DNA from: CAVYGB01 sp046734815
GTDB taxonomy: Bacteria > Myxococcota_A > Polyangia > Fen-1088
Length of the DNA: 13,258 nt
NCBI GenBank assembly: GCA_046734815.1
Contig: JBKPRZ010000284.1
Coordinates: 1-13,258 of the forward strand
Direction: 5' to 3'
A program made the position numbers and the translations under genes. The notes below the pieces were generated by a model. The model was not told where the DNA came from. It searched no databases and saw only the letters and a list, made by a program, of their open reading frames with translations. This document shows, one piece after another, positions 6,813 to 13,135 of this stretch. Position 1 is the stretch's first letter. Each line of letters begins with the position of its first letter.

Positions 6813-6825
6813 GCACGATCACATC

Positions 6826-6850
6826 GGTAACATAGGTAACCTACATTACC
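6826..6850. promoter_or_regulatory. 25-base AT-rich imperfect palindrome, likely operator/promoter of the 6321-6812 lipoprotein gene
   Basis: The outer arms are GGTAA (6826-6830) and TTACC (6846-6850), with a central AGGTAACCT. In total 20 of 25 positions are symmetric about base 6838. Three GGTAA/TTACC-type half-sites occur in one short stretch, in the most AT-rich non-coding patch of the window. On the minus strand TATGTT lies inside it, 16 bases before the ATG, and could serve as a -10 that a bound repressor would cover. Confidence 0.5.
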
Positions 6851-6913
6851 TTAAATCGGACGCGTAACTCCCGACCGCCGCGCCGGTGGGACAGGGTGGG
6901 GTGGGGCGGCCGG

Positions 6914-8434
6914 TCAGGCGGTGACGGAGGCCAGCTCGTACAGATACGCCACGAACGAGCGCACGGCGCCGTCCCAGCCGCTGACCTTCGGGTTGGACGA
7001 CTCGATCACGTAATATTCGTCGGGCGCGTGGGCGCCGCTGCCGTGCCCCAGGCCGAAATGGCCCGAGGCCAGCGACAGCGGGGGCTCGGTGAACACGTAG
7101 CCAGGGTAGGACCCCGCGTTGCGCGGCCAGAGGATCGGGTCCAGGCCGCCGCGCTTGAGCACCGCCAGCTGCGCCCGGATCAGCGAGGCGTCGGCGGAGG
7201 TGGCGGTGGGGTTGTAGCCGCCGCTGGGATTGACCTCGATGTCGCCGAAGCCGCGCTTGGCCAGGTGGGCCTTCAACGCCGCCACCGCCTTGTCGAAGGT
7301 CATGTTGGGCACCAGGCGCAGGTCCATCTTGGCCACCGCCCGGTGGGGCAACACCGTCTTGCCGCCGGGGCCGATGTGGCCGGCCACCAGGCCCTCGATG
7401 TTCACGGTGGGCGTCGAGACGAACCGTTCCAGCGACGCTCGCCAGGGCAGGTCGTGGGCCCAGTGGTCCACCGACAGCAGCTTCTTGGCCGTCGCCTCCG
7501 ACATGCGCGCCGCCGCGACGTCGATCATCTTCTTCTCTGTCGCCGACACCGGCCGGGCGGCGGTGGCGAAGCCGTCGATGGCCGGATCGCCCTTGGCGGT
7601 GATCAGGGTGTTCAGCGCCTGCACCAGGTGGAAGGCGGGGCTGTCCAGGCGCGCGCGGTTGCTCGAGTGCACGTCCTTCTTCGGGCCGCGCCCCCACTTC
7701 TCGCCGCTGGCCACCAGCTCCAGCTCGACCACCCCCTTGGCGCCCAGCGAGACGGTGACCGTGCCGTCGGGATCCTGCGAGGCGGCCGGCATGAACACGC
7801 CGCTGGTCTTCTTCAGCGCTTCGCTGACCTCCGGCCGGCGCACCACCTGGGCGAAGTGAGGCGAGCCGATCTCCTCCTCGCCCTCGGCCACCAGCACCAG
7901 GTTGACCGGCAGCTTGCGGCCGGCCCCGCGGATCGCGTGCAGCGCCGCCAGGAAGGCCGACTGCGGCCCCTTCTGGTTGACCGCCCCGCGCCCCATCACC
8001 ACCTTGCCGAAGCCGGGCTTGTCGAGCATGGCCGCCGCCCAGGGCGGCGAGGACCACTCGGCCGGGTCCACCTGCTTGACGTCGTACATGAAATACAGGC
8101 CCACCGTGCGGGGCGCGCCCGCGTCCAGGGTGGCGAACACGCCCGGGTGCCCGTCGGTGGGCACGCGCGTGACCGTACCGAAACCGGCCTCGCGCGCCAG
8201 CCGCATCATCATCTCGCAGCCCTCGTTCATCCCGCGGCTCTCGGCGGCGATGGACGGTTGCTTGATCCAGTCCTGCAACCGCTTCACACCCTCCTCGTGG
8301 CGCTTCTTGATCTCCGGTTCGACCCCGGCGACCGGGTCGTCAGCGCGCGCTTCTCCGGTCGCGCGGGCGGTGGCCCAGGCGGCGCCGGCAGCGGCGGTCG
8401 TGCGCAGCAAGGAGCGGCGGGAGTAGGTGGGCAT
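6914..8434 (-). CDS. Tat-exported M20-family metallohydrolase with altered metal-ligand positions
   Basis: The product is 506 residues. It starts MPTYSRRSLLRTTAAAGAAW, a twin-arginine signal, so it should be folded in the cytoplasm and exported. The M20 dipeptidase/carboxypeptidase-like architecture is clear: LYFMYDVKQVDPAEWSSPPW (113-132), MGRGAVNQKGP (147-157), AEGEEEIGSPHF (183-194), the lid-domain KDVHSS (253-258), PTVNIEGLVAGHIGPGGKTV (342-361), and a terminal GSGAHAPDEYY with His469. In typical members the first motif is GHxDV and the second GRGxxDDKG. Here Met116 stands where the metal-binding His is expected and Asn153 where the metal-bridging Asp is expected, while the Glu pair and the last His remain. 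It may be a subfamily with a different metal centre or a non-hydrolytic protein. Start ATG 8434 is fixed by the Tat signal; a TAAAGT box lies 7 bases upstream. Divergent from the MFS gene. Confidence 0.87.
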   Translation of the reverse strand: MPTYSRRSLLRTTAAAGAAWATARATGEARADDPVAGVEPEIKKRHEEGVKRLQDWIKQPSIAAESRGMNEGCEMMMRLAREAGFGTVTRVPTDGHPGVFATLDAGAPRTVGLYFMYDVKQVDPAEWSSPPWAAAMLDKPGFGKVVMGRGAVNQKGPQSAFLAALHAIRGAGRKLPVNLVLVAEGEEEIGSPHFAQVVRRPEVSEALKKTSGVFMPAASQDPDGTVTVSLGAKGVVELELVASGEKWGRGPKKDVHSSNRARLDSPAFHLVQALNTLITAKGDPAIDGFATAARPVSATEKKMIDVAAARMSEATAKKLLSVDHWAHDLPWRASLERFVSTPTVNIEGLVAGHIGPGGKTVLPHRAVAKMDLRLVPNMTFDKAVAALKAHLAKRGFGDIEVNPSGGYNPTATSADASLIRAQLAVLKRGGLDPILWPRNAGSYPGYVFTEPPLSLASGHFGLGHGSGAHAPDEYYVIESSNPKVSGWDGAVRSFVAYLYELASVTA

Positions 8435-8441
8435 GCCCGGG

Positions 8442-8447
8442 ACTTTA
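8442..8447 (-). promoter_or_regulatory. Candidate -10 hexamer TAAAGT, 7 bases before the M20-family ATG
   Basis: TAAAGT on the minus strand is separated from the ATG by CCCGGGC. No Shine-Dalgarno is present. It fits TAnnnT and a leaderless start. Confidence 0.4.
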
Positions 8448-8536
8448 GGACGGCCCCGAAAAACCGGGGAATGTTTTGCGGGCAGGCGCGGAGCCAATGC
8501 GGGGCCGCGCCGACCGGAGGCGTGCGCCGGCTGCGT

Positions 8537-8542
8537 TAAGCT
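8537..8542 (+). promoter_or_regulatory. Candidate -10 hexamer TAAGCT, 6 bases before the MFS ATG
   Basis: TAAGCT is followed by CCGCTG and ATG, with no Shine-Dalgarno. It is the plus-strand counterpart of the box at 8442-8447 in the same 114-base divergent spacer. The rest of that spacer holds only a small CCCCG/CGGGG hairpin (8454-8469). Confidence 0.4.
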
Positions 8543-8548
8543 CCGCTG

Positions 8549-9847
8549 ATGAGCGAGCCGGCCCCGCCCTCCGCCACCACGTCCGGCCAACCCGCCGCCG
8601 CCGCAGGCCCCGTCGACGGCCGCAACGTGCAGCGCACGTACCTGCTGCTGACCCTGCTGTCGACCCTGGCGGCGTCCTTCATCTGGGGCATCAACACGCT
8701 GTTCCTGCTGGACGCCGGCCTCAGCAACGCCGCCGCCTTCGCGGCCAACGCCTTCTTCACCGCGGGCGAGGTGATCTTCGAGGTGCCCACCGGTGTCGTG
8801 GCCGATACCTGGGGGCGCCGCGCCTCGTACCTGCTGGGCGCGGGAACTTTGTTCCTGTCGACCCTGCTGTACCTGGTGATGTGGAAGCTGCGCGCGCCGA
8901 TGCTGGGCTGGGCGGTGGCCTCCATGCTGCTGGGCCTCGGCTTCACCTTCTTCTCGGGCGCGACCGAGGCCTGGCTGGTCGACGCGCTGGCCGCTGCTGG
9001 CCGAGCGAAGGACCTGGAGGTGGTGCTGGCGCGCGCGCAGACGGTGACCGGGGCCGGGATGTTGATCGGGTCGGTGGCCGGCGGGTTGATCGCCCAGGCC
9101 ACCAACCTGGGTGTGCCCTACGTGATCCGGGCGGGGCTGCTGCTGCTGACCCTGGTGGTGGCGCTGGTGTCGATGCGCGATCTCGGTTTCGTCCCCGACC
9201 ACAGCCAGCGCGCCTTCGGCAAGGTGCGGGCGGTGCTGCGCGCGTCGATCGACAACGGCTTTCGCAACCGGCCGGTGCGCTGGCTGATGCTGGCGGCCCC
9301 CTTCACCATGGGCGTGGGAATCTTCGCCTTCTACGCGCTCCAGCCGTACCTGCTGCAGCTTTACGGCGATCCCCGCGCCTTCGGCATCGCCGGTCTGGCG
9401 GCAGCCGTCGTGGCCGGCAGCGAGACCGTCGCCGGGGTGATCGCCCCGCGCGTGCGGCGCCTGTTTCGCCGCCGCACCAGCGCTCTGGTGCTCGCGGGGG
9501 CGGTGGGCGCGGTGGGCCTGCTGCTCATCGGCTGGACCTCGCGGTTCTGGGTGGCGCTGGCCCTGCTGGTGGTGGTGCAGCTGGTCCAGGCCGCCTGCCG
9601 GCCCATGCGGCAGGCCTACCTGAACGCCCTCATCCCTTCGGCCCAGCGGGCGACGGTGCTGTCGTTCGACAACCTGATGGGCTCGGCCGGCGGCGTGGTG
9701 CTGCAGCCGGCGCTGGGGCGGGTGGCCGACCTGCACGGCTACGGCGCCGCCTACGTCGTGGGGGCGGTGCTGGACGCGGGCGCCTTGCCGTTCCTGCTGC
9801 TGGCCCGGCGCGAGCGCGCGACGTCCGACCCGATCGAGGAGACCTGA
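8549..9847 (+). CDS. MFS transporter (drug-efflux DHA3-like)
   Basis: The product is 432 residues with about twelve hydrophobic segments judged by eye. After a 28-residue Ala/Pro-rich cytoplasmic N-terminus, the first helix starts near residue 31. EVPTGVVADTWGRRASYLLG (78-97) is the MFS motif A loop between helices 2 and 3. It is preceded by an acidic residue in helix 2, as in the EVPTGxxAD group of efflux-type (DHA3) permeases. A long basic central loop (about 205-235) separates the two halves, and a weaker VRRLFRRR loop occurs in the second half. It should sit in the inner membrane and use the proton gradient; the substrate is unknown. It diverges from the exported hydrolase and converges with the methyltransferase (4-base gap). 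No Shine-Dalgarno precedes the ATG. Family call is strong. Confidence 0.9.
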   Translation: MSEPAPPSATTSGQPAAAAGPVDGRNVQRTYLLLTLLSTLAASFIWGINTLFLLDAGLSNAAAFAANAFFTAGEVIFEVPTGVVADTWGRRASYLLGAGTLFLSTLLYLVMWKLRAPMLGWAVASMLLGLGFTFFSGATEAWLVDALAAAGRAKDLEVVLARAQTVTGAGMLIGSVAGGLIAQATNLGVPYVIRAGLLLLTLVVALVSMRDLGFVPDHSQRAFGKVRAVLRASIDNGFRNRPVRWLMLAAPFTMGVGIFAFYALQPYLLQLYGDPRAFGIAGLAAAVVAGSETVAGVIAPRVRRLFRRRTSALVLAGAVGAVGLLLIGWTSRFWVALALLVVVQLVQAACRPMRQAYLNALIPSAQRATVLSFDNLMGSAGGVVLQPALGRVADLHGYGAAYVVGAVLDAGALPFLLLARRERATSDPIEET

Positions 9848-9856
9848 TCGATCAGG
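9843..9856. other. 14-base perfect palindrome covering both stop codons of convergent genes
   Basis: CCTGATCGATCAGG is its own reverse complement. It contains the MFS TGA (9845-9847) and, on the other strand, the methyltransferase TGA (9852-9854). There is no loop for a stable hairpin and no T-run, so a terminator role is doubtful. Confidence 0.5.
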
Positions 9857-10571
9857 GCCGCCGGCAGAGGAAGATCTCGTCCACCTCGCCGTTGCCCAGC
9901 GGGCGGGCCACCGTGTCCACCAGGAACCCGACCTGGGACAGCACCTCGAACCAGGTGTCGCGGCTGAACAGGCCCTCGAGGTGGCGGTCATGCACGCTGC
10001 GCATCTCGGCCCCGTCGCGCAGCAGGAACGAATATTCTACCGCGTAGGTGTCGTCGTCGGGGTCCGGGTCCCAGGTCCACTCCAGGCACCGCAGGCCCCG
10101 CTGGCCCTCGTCGGCCCCGTGCACCTGGGCGATGTCGCGGAAGGTCTCGCGCACGTAGTCGGGCGCGAAGATCGCCGCCCCACCCGGGCGCGTGTGGGAA
10201 AAGGCGGTCAGCGCCGCCGCCCGCAGGTCGCGCTCGCTGGTCATGTACACGACGGCGTCGTGGACCAGCACCGCATCGAAGGTCCGCCCCAGCCGCAACG
10301 TGCGCATGTCGCCCAGCACGTGCTCGCATTCGGGGTTCAGCTGGCGGCTGAGCGACAGCATCGGCTCGCTGATGTCGCTGAGGGTGCACTGGAAGCGGGC
10401 CTTGAGGTGGCAGGCGTTGCCGCCCGCGCCGGCCCCCAGCTCCAGCAAGGTCTGCGGGCTCGGCGAGACCGCCTCCTCGATCGCCTCCTGGTAGCTGGTG
10501 GCCTCGTCCAGGTGGTCCCCGGGCGGGTCGAGCAGGCGGTACCAGGGCACCAGGTCCCGATAGAGCAACAT
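9852..10571 (-). CDS. Class I SAM-dependent methyltransferase
   Basis: The product is 239 residues. Motif I is TLLELGAGAGGNACHL (41-56), the Rossmann nucleotide loop for S-adenosylmethionine. LSDISEPMLSLSRQLNPEC (64-82) supplies the acidic residue Asp66 after strand 2, then GDMRTLRLGRTFDAVLVHDA (87-106) forms motifs II/III. The C-terminal half contains RCLEWTWDPDPDDDTYAVEY and DRHLEGLFSRDTWFEVLSQVGF, typical of a widespread group of small-molecule class I methyltransferases whose substrate I cannot name. It is soluble and cytoplasmic. I chose ATG at 10571 because conserved-looking sequence (LLYRDLVPWYRLLDPP) begins there and a GATACT box lies 8 bases before it; an upstream alternative at 10619 would run into the divergent gene's start. 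It diverges from the 2OG oxygenase over 50 bases, so shared control is plausible. Fold certain, substrate unknown. Confidence 0.85.
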   Translation of the reverse strand: MLLYRDLVPWYRLLDPPGDHLDEATSYQEAIEEAVSPSPQTLLELGAGAGGNACHLKARFQCTLSDISEPMLSLSRQLNPECEHVLGDMRTLRLGRTFDAVLVHDAVVYMTSERDLRAAALTAFSHTRPGGAAIFAPDYVRETFRDIAQVHGADEGQRGLRCLEWTWDPDPDDDTYAVEYSFLLRDGAEMRSVHDRHLEGLFSRDTWFEVLSQVGFLVDTVARPLGNGEVDEIFLCRRP

Positions 10572-10579
10572 GGGCCGAC

Positions 10580-10612
10580 AGTATCGCCGGCCCGGCCCCG
10601 CCAGGGGATACT
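10580..10612. promoter_or_regulatory. Divergent promoter/operator dyad AGTATC-N21-GATACT
   Basis: AGTATC (10580-10585) and GATACT (10607-10612) are perfect inverted arms. Read outward, each strand has GATACT 8 bases (methyltransferase) or 9 bases (oxygenase ATG) before its start. GATACT resembles a -10 hexamer, so this 33-base element may hold both divergent promoters. Each transcript would begin at or very near its start codon. Confidence 0.45.
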
Positions 10613-10621
10613 TTGTCATCC

Positions 10622-11368
10622 ATGCCCCGCACCGCCCCCGGGATCCCGGTCGCTGACGCTCCGGCTGCCGTCGCGAGCCGCGTGGCCCGCCTGCGCTGGG
10701 ACGACATCTGCGCCCGGCTGGACGAGCGCGGCTTCGCCACCGTCCCGCGGCTGCTCACCCGCAGCGAGTGCCAGCGCCTGATCGCGCTCTACGACCAGCC
10801 CGAACGGTTCCGCAGCCGGGTGATCATGGCCCGTCACGCGTTCGGTCGGGGCGAATATCAATATTTCGCCGATCCGTTGCCCCCGCTGGTGGCGGGCCTG
10901 AGGTCGGCGCTGTACCCGCGCCTGGCTCCGCTGGCCAACAGCTGGGCCGAACGCCTGGGCGAAGAGCGCCGCTTTCCCTCCACCCTGGCTGGCCTGGCCG
11001 CCGCCTGCCGCGCCGCCGGCCAGACCCGCCCCACACCGCTGCTGCTCCGCTACGGCGCCGACGACTACAACTGCCTGCACCAGGACATCTACGGCGACCT
11101 GGTCTTCCCCATGCAGCTCACCGTCCTGCTCAGCGATCCGTCCGCCTTCGAGGGCGGCGAGTTCGTGCTGACCGAGCAGCGGCCGCGCATGCAATCGCGC
11201 GTGGAGGTGGTCCCCCTGTCCCGCGGCGACGCCGTGATCTTCGCCGTCCGCCACCGGCCCGTCACCGGCACCCGCGGCCCCTACCGCGTGGCCCTGCGCC
11301 ACGGCGTCAGCCGCATCCGCAGCGGCCACCGCCACACCCTCGGCATCATCTTCCACGACGCCGCCTGA
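10622..11368 (+). CDS. 2-oxoglutarate/Fe(II) oxygenase of the DUF2086 (Oxygenase-NA) family
   Basis: The product is 248 residues matching the PF09859/COG3826 family, which Pfam describes as oxygenases acting on damaged nucleic acid. Family hallmarks: WDDICARLDERGFATVPRLL (26-45), FGRGEYQYFADPLPPLV (74-90), LLRYGADDYNCLHQDIYGDL (141-160) carrying the HxD iron ligands His153 and Asp155, FEGGEFVLTEQRPR (176-189), and RHGVSRIRSGHRHTLGIIFH (226-245). In the last, His227 is the distal iron ligand and Arg237, ten residues on, the 2-oxoglutarate-binding Arg. All core residues are present, so it should be active. The next gene, 17 bases downstream on the same strand, encodes a DNA polymerase X, which supports a repair role. 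Start: ATG at 10622, with TTG at 10613 (three codons longer, near AGGGGA) as an alternative. The exact lesion is unknown. Confidence 0.88.
   Translation: MPRTAPGIPVADAPAAVASRVARLRWDDICARLDERGFATVPRLLTRSECQRLIALYDQPERFRSRVIMARHAFGRGEYQYFADPLPPLVAGLRSALYPRLAPLANSWAERLGEERRFPSTLAGLAAACRAAGQTRPTPLLLRYGADDYNCLHQDIYGDLVFPMQLTVLLSDPSAFEGGEFVLTEQRPRMQSRVEVVPLSRGDAVIFAVRHRPVTGTRGPYRVALRHGVSRIRSGHRHTLGIIFHDAA
10850..10870. repeat. AT-rich inverted repeat inside the oxygenase gene
   Basis: GGCGAA (10850-10855) pairs with TTCGCC (10865-10870) around an AT-rich centre (TATCAATAT). It encodes part of GEYQYFA using the A/T-ending codons gaa, tat, caa and tat, unlike the surrounding codon use. Since this peptide is family-like, the codon choice rather than the protein is what stands out. 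Confidence 0.4.
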
Positions 11369-11373
11369 GCGAA

Positions 11374-11379
11374 CATACT
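11374..11379 (+). promoter_or_regulatory. Candidate -10 hexamer CATACT, 6 bases before the polymerase X ATG
   Basis: CATACT is followed by CGGCGG and ATG in the 17-base gap after the oxygenase stop. GGCGG abuts the ATG, too close for Shine-Dalgarno pairing. It may provide a second, leaderless start for the polymerase within an otherwise co-transcribed pair. Confidence 0.35.
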
Positions 11380-11385
11380 CGGCGG

Positions 11386-13119
11386 ATGGCCGATTCGAAG
11401 CAGGACGTGCTGGACATGCTGCGCGAGCTGGCGGAGCTGACCATGCTGGAGGAGGGGGATCCGCAGTCGTTCCGGGTGCGGGCCTACGAGAGCGCGGCCC
11501 ACGCGGTGGCGGCCCAGGCCAGCGACCTGGGGAAGCTGACCGTCAAGGAGCTGCAGCAGATCGAGGGGATCGGCAAGAGCACCGCCGACAAGATCCGCGA
11601 GCTGATCGAGACCGGCAAGGTGGCCAAGCTGGAGGGGCTGCGTGAGCGTCACCCCGCCGCGGTGGTGGCGCTGCTGCGCATCCCCGGGCTGGGGCCCAAG
11701 TCGATCAAGCGGCTGCGCGCCGATCTGGGGGTGCAGTCGCTGGCCGACCTGCGCGCGGCGCTGACCGCCCGCCGGCTGCGCGACCTCAAGGGGTTCGGCG
11801 AGAAGTCGGAGGAGAAGCTGAACCGCGCGCTGGCCCGCATGGACGAGCAGGGCGCCGTCGACCGCACCCCCATCTCGGTGGCGTTGCCACTGGCCAACCG
11901 GGTGGTGGCCCAGCTGCGCGAGCTGCCCGGGGTCAGCCACGCCTCGTATTGCGGATCGCTGAGGCGCTTTTCCGAGACCATAGGCGACGTGGACATCGTG
12001 GTGGCGGCGCAGGCGGCCGAGCCGGTGATGGAGGCGCTGGTCAAGATGAGCTTCGTCGACCGGGTGCTGGGCCACGGCGCCGCCAAGACCAGCGTGGTCA
12101 CCCGGCGCGGGACCCAGGTGGACGTGCGGGTGGTGGCCGCCCACCAGCTGGGGGCGGCGCAGCTGTATTTCACCGGGTCGAAGGGCCACAACATCAAGCT
12201 GCGCCAGCGGGCGCTGACCCGCGGGCTGCTGCTGAACGAATACGCCCTAAGCCAGGTGGAGGGCGGCCAGGTGGTGGCCAGCGAGACCGAGGAGGACATC
12301 TACCGGGCGCTCGGCCTGCCCTTCATCCCGCCGGTGCTGCGCGAGGACGCCGGCGAGATCGAGGCCGCCGAGGCGGGCGCCTTGCCGCGCCCGATGCCGC
12401 CGGTGATCGGCGATTTTCATCTGCACACCACCGTCTCGGGCGACGGCCGCTCGACCCTGGAGGACATGGTCGCGGCCGCCCGGGCGCGCGGCTACCGGGT
12501 GCTGGCGGTGACCGACCACGCCGAGGGCACCCTGTCGGGCGTGGGGCGCGAGGCCATGCTGTCCCAGCGCGAGCGTTTCGCGGCCCTGCAGCGCGAGCTG
12601 GGCGATTCGCTGCGGCTGCTGCACGGGGTGGAGCTGAACATCGGCCGCGAAGGGCAGCTGGACTACGATCCCGAGTTCCGCCGGGCCTTCGACTGGTGCC
12701 TGGCCTCGGTGCACGACCACTTCGATCTCGACCGCGCCGCCCAGACCCGGCGGATCGTGACCGCCATGCAGGACCCCAGCGTGCGGATGATCGGCCACCT
12801 CTCCGCCCGCATGATCGGTGCGCGCCCGCCCATCGATCTGGACCTGGATGCGGTGCTGGCCGCCGCCGAGGCCACCGGCACCGCTCTGGAGGTCAACGGC
12901 GCCCTTCCGCGCCTGGATCTGTCGGTCGAGGCCCTGCGCCGGGCCCGCCCCGGCGCCGTCACCTTCGTGCTGACCAGCGACGCCCACCACGCCCAGGAGC
13001 TGGCCCGCGCCGACTTCGCCCGCCTGCAGGCCGAGCGCGCCTGGATCGACCCCGACCGCGTCGCCAACACCTGGCCCCCCGAGCGCCTGATCGCCTGGGC
13101 GACGGGCGCGGCAGGCTGA
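11386..13119 (+). CDS. polX: DNA polymerase/3'-5' exonuclease PolX (family X polymerase with PHP domain)
   Basis: The product is 577 residues, the usual bacterial PolX size. The N-terminal 8-kDa-like/HhH region has GIGKSTADKIRELIETGK (61-78), IPGLGPKSIKRL (99-110) and LKGFGEKSEEKL (134-145), which hold DNA backbone. The nucleotidyltransferase palm has GSLRRFSETIGDVDIV (190-205) with Asp201 and Asp203 and the third metal Asp246 in TQVDVRVV. YFTGSKGHNIKLRQRA (261-276) is the dNTP-binding thumb signature. The C-terminal PHP phosphoesterase keeps its ligands: HLH (345-347), TDH (376-378), Glu416 in GVELN, SVH with His443, GH with His471 and SDAHH (531-535). It is therefore expected to have gap-filling polymerase and 3'-5' exonuclease/AP-processing activity in base-excision repair. 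The open frame extends upstream to 10768, but that is a shadow of the oxygenase gene; ATG 11386 opens the conserved protein. Very confident. Confidence 0.96.
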   Translation: MADSKQDVLDMLRELAELTMLEEGDPQSFRVRAYESAAHAVAAQASDLGKLTVKELQQIEGIGKSTADKIRELIETGKVAKLEGLRERHPAAVVALLRIPGLGPKSIKRLRADLGVQSLADLRAALTARRLRDLKGFGEKSEEKLNRALARMDEQGAVDRTPISVALPLANRVVAQLRELPGVSHASYCGSLRRFSETIGDVDIVVAAQAAEPVMEALVKMSFVDRVLGHGAAKTSVVTRRGTQVDVRVVAAHQLGAAQLYFTGSKGHNIKLRQRALTRGLLLNEYALSQVEGGQVVASETEEDIYRALGLPFIPPVLREDAGEIEAAEAGALPRPMPPVIGDFHLHTTVSGDGRSTLEDMVAAARARGYRVLAVTDHAEGTLSGVGREAMLSQRERFAALQRELGDSLRLLHGVELNIGREGQLDYDPEFRRAFDWCLASVHDHFDLDRAAQTRRIVTAMQDPSVRMIGHLSARMIGARPPIDLDLDAVLAAAEATGTALEVNGALPRLDLSVEALRRARPGAVTFVLTSDAHHAQELARADFARLQAERAWIDPDRVANTWPPERLIAWATGAAG

Positions 13120-13135
13120 GCAGCGGGGGCTCAGC
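13115..13135. terminator. Stem-loop at a convergent gene junction, possible bidirectional terminator
   Basis: GCTGAGC (13115-13121) and GCTCAGC (13129-13135) form a 7-base perfect stem with a 7-base loop. The stem contains the polymerase TGA and the opposite-strand TGA of the last gene. No T-run follows on either strand, so intrinsic termination is uncertain. Confidence 0.4.

Noticed and set aside
8454..8469. CCCCG/CGGGG hairpin followed by a short T-run as a terminator
   Set aside because: It lies between divergent genes, where no transcript should end, and the stem is only 5 pairs.
8435..9991. The roughly 500-codon upstream extension of the M20-family frame
   Set aside because: It is antisense to the MFS gene and compositionally a shadow. 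The Tat signal starting at 8434 fixes the real N-terminus.
10768..11385. N-terminal extension of the polymerase X frame
   Set aside because: It overlaps the conserved oxygenase gene in another frame and is Pro/Arg-rich; PolX homology begins at the ATG at 11386.
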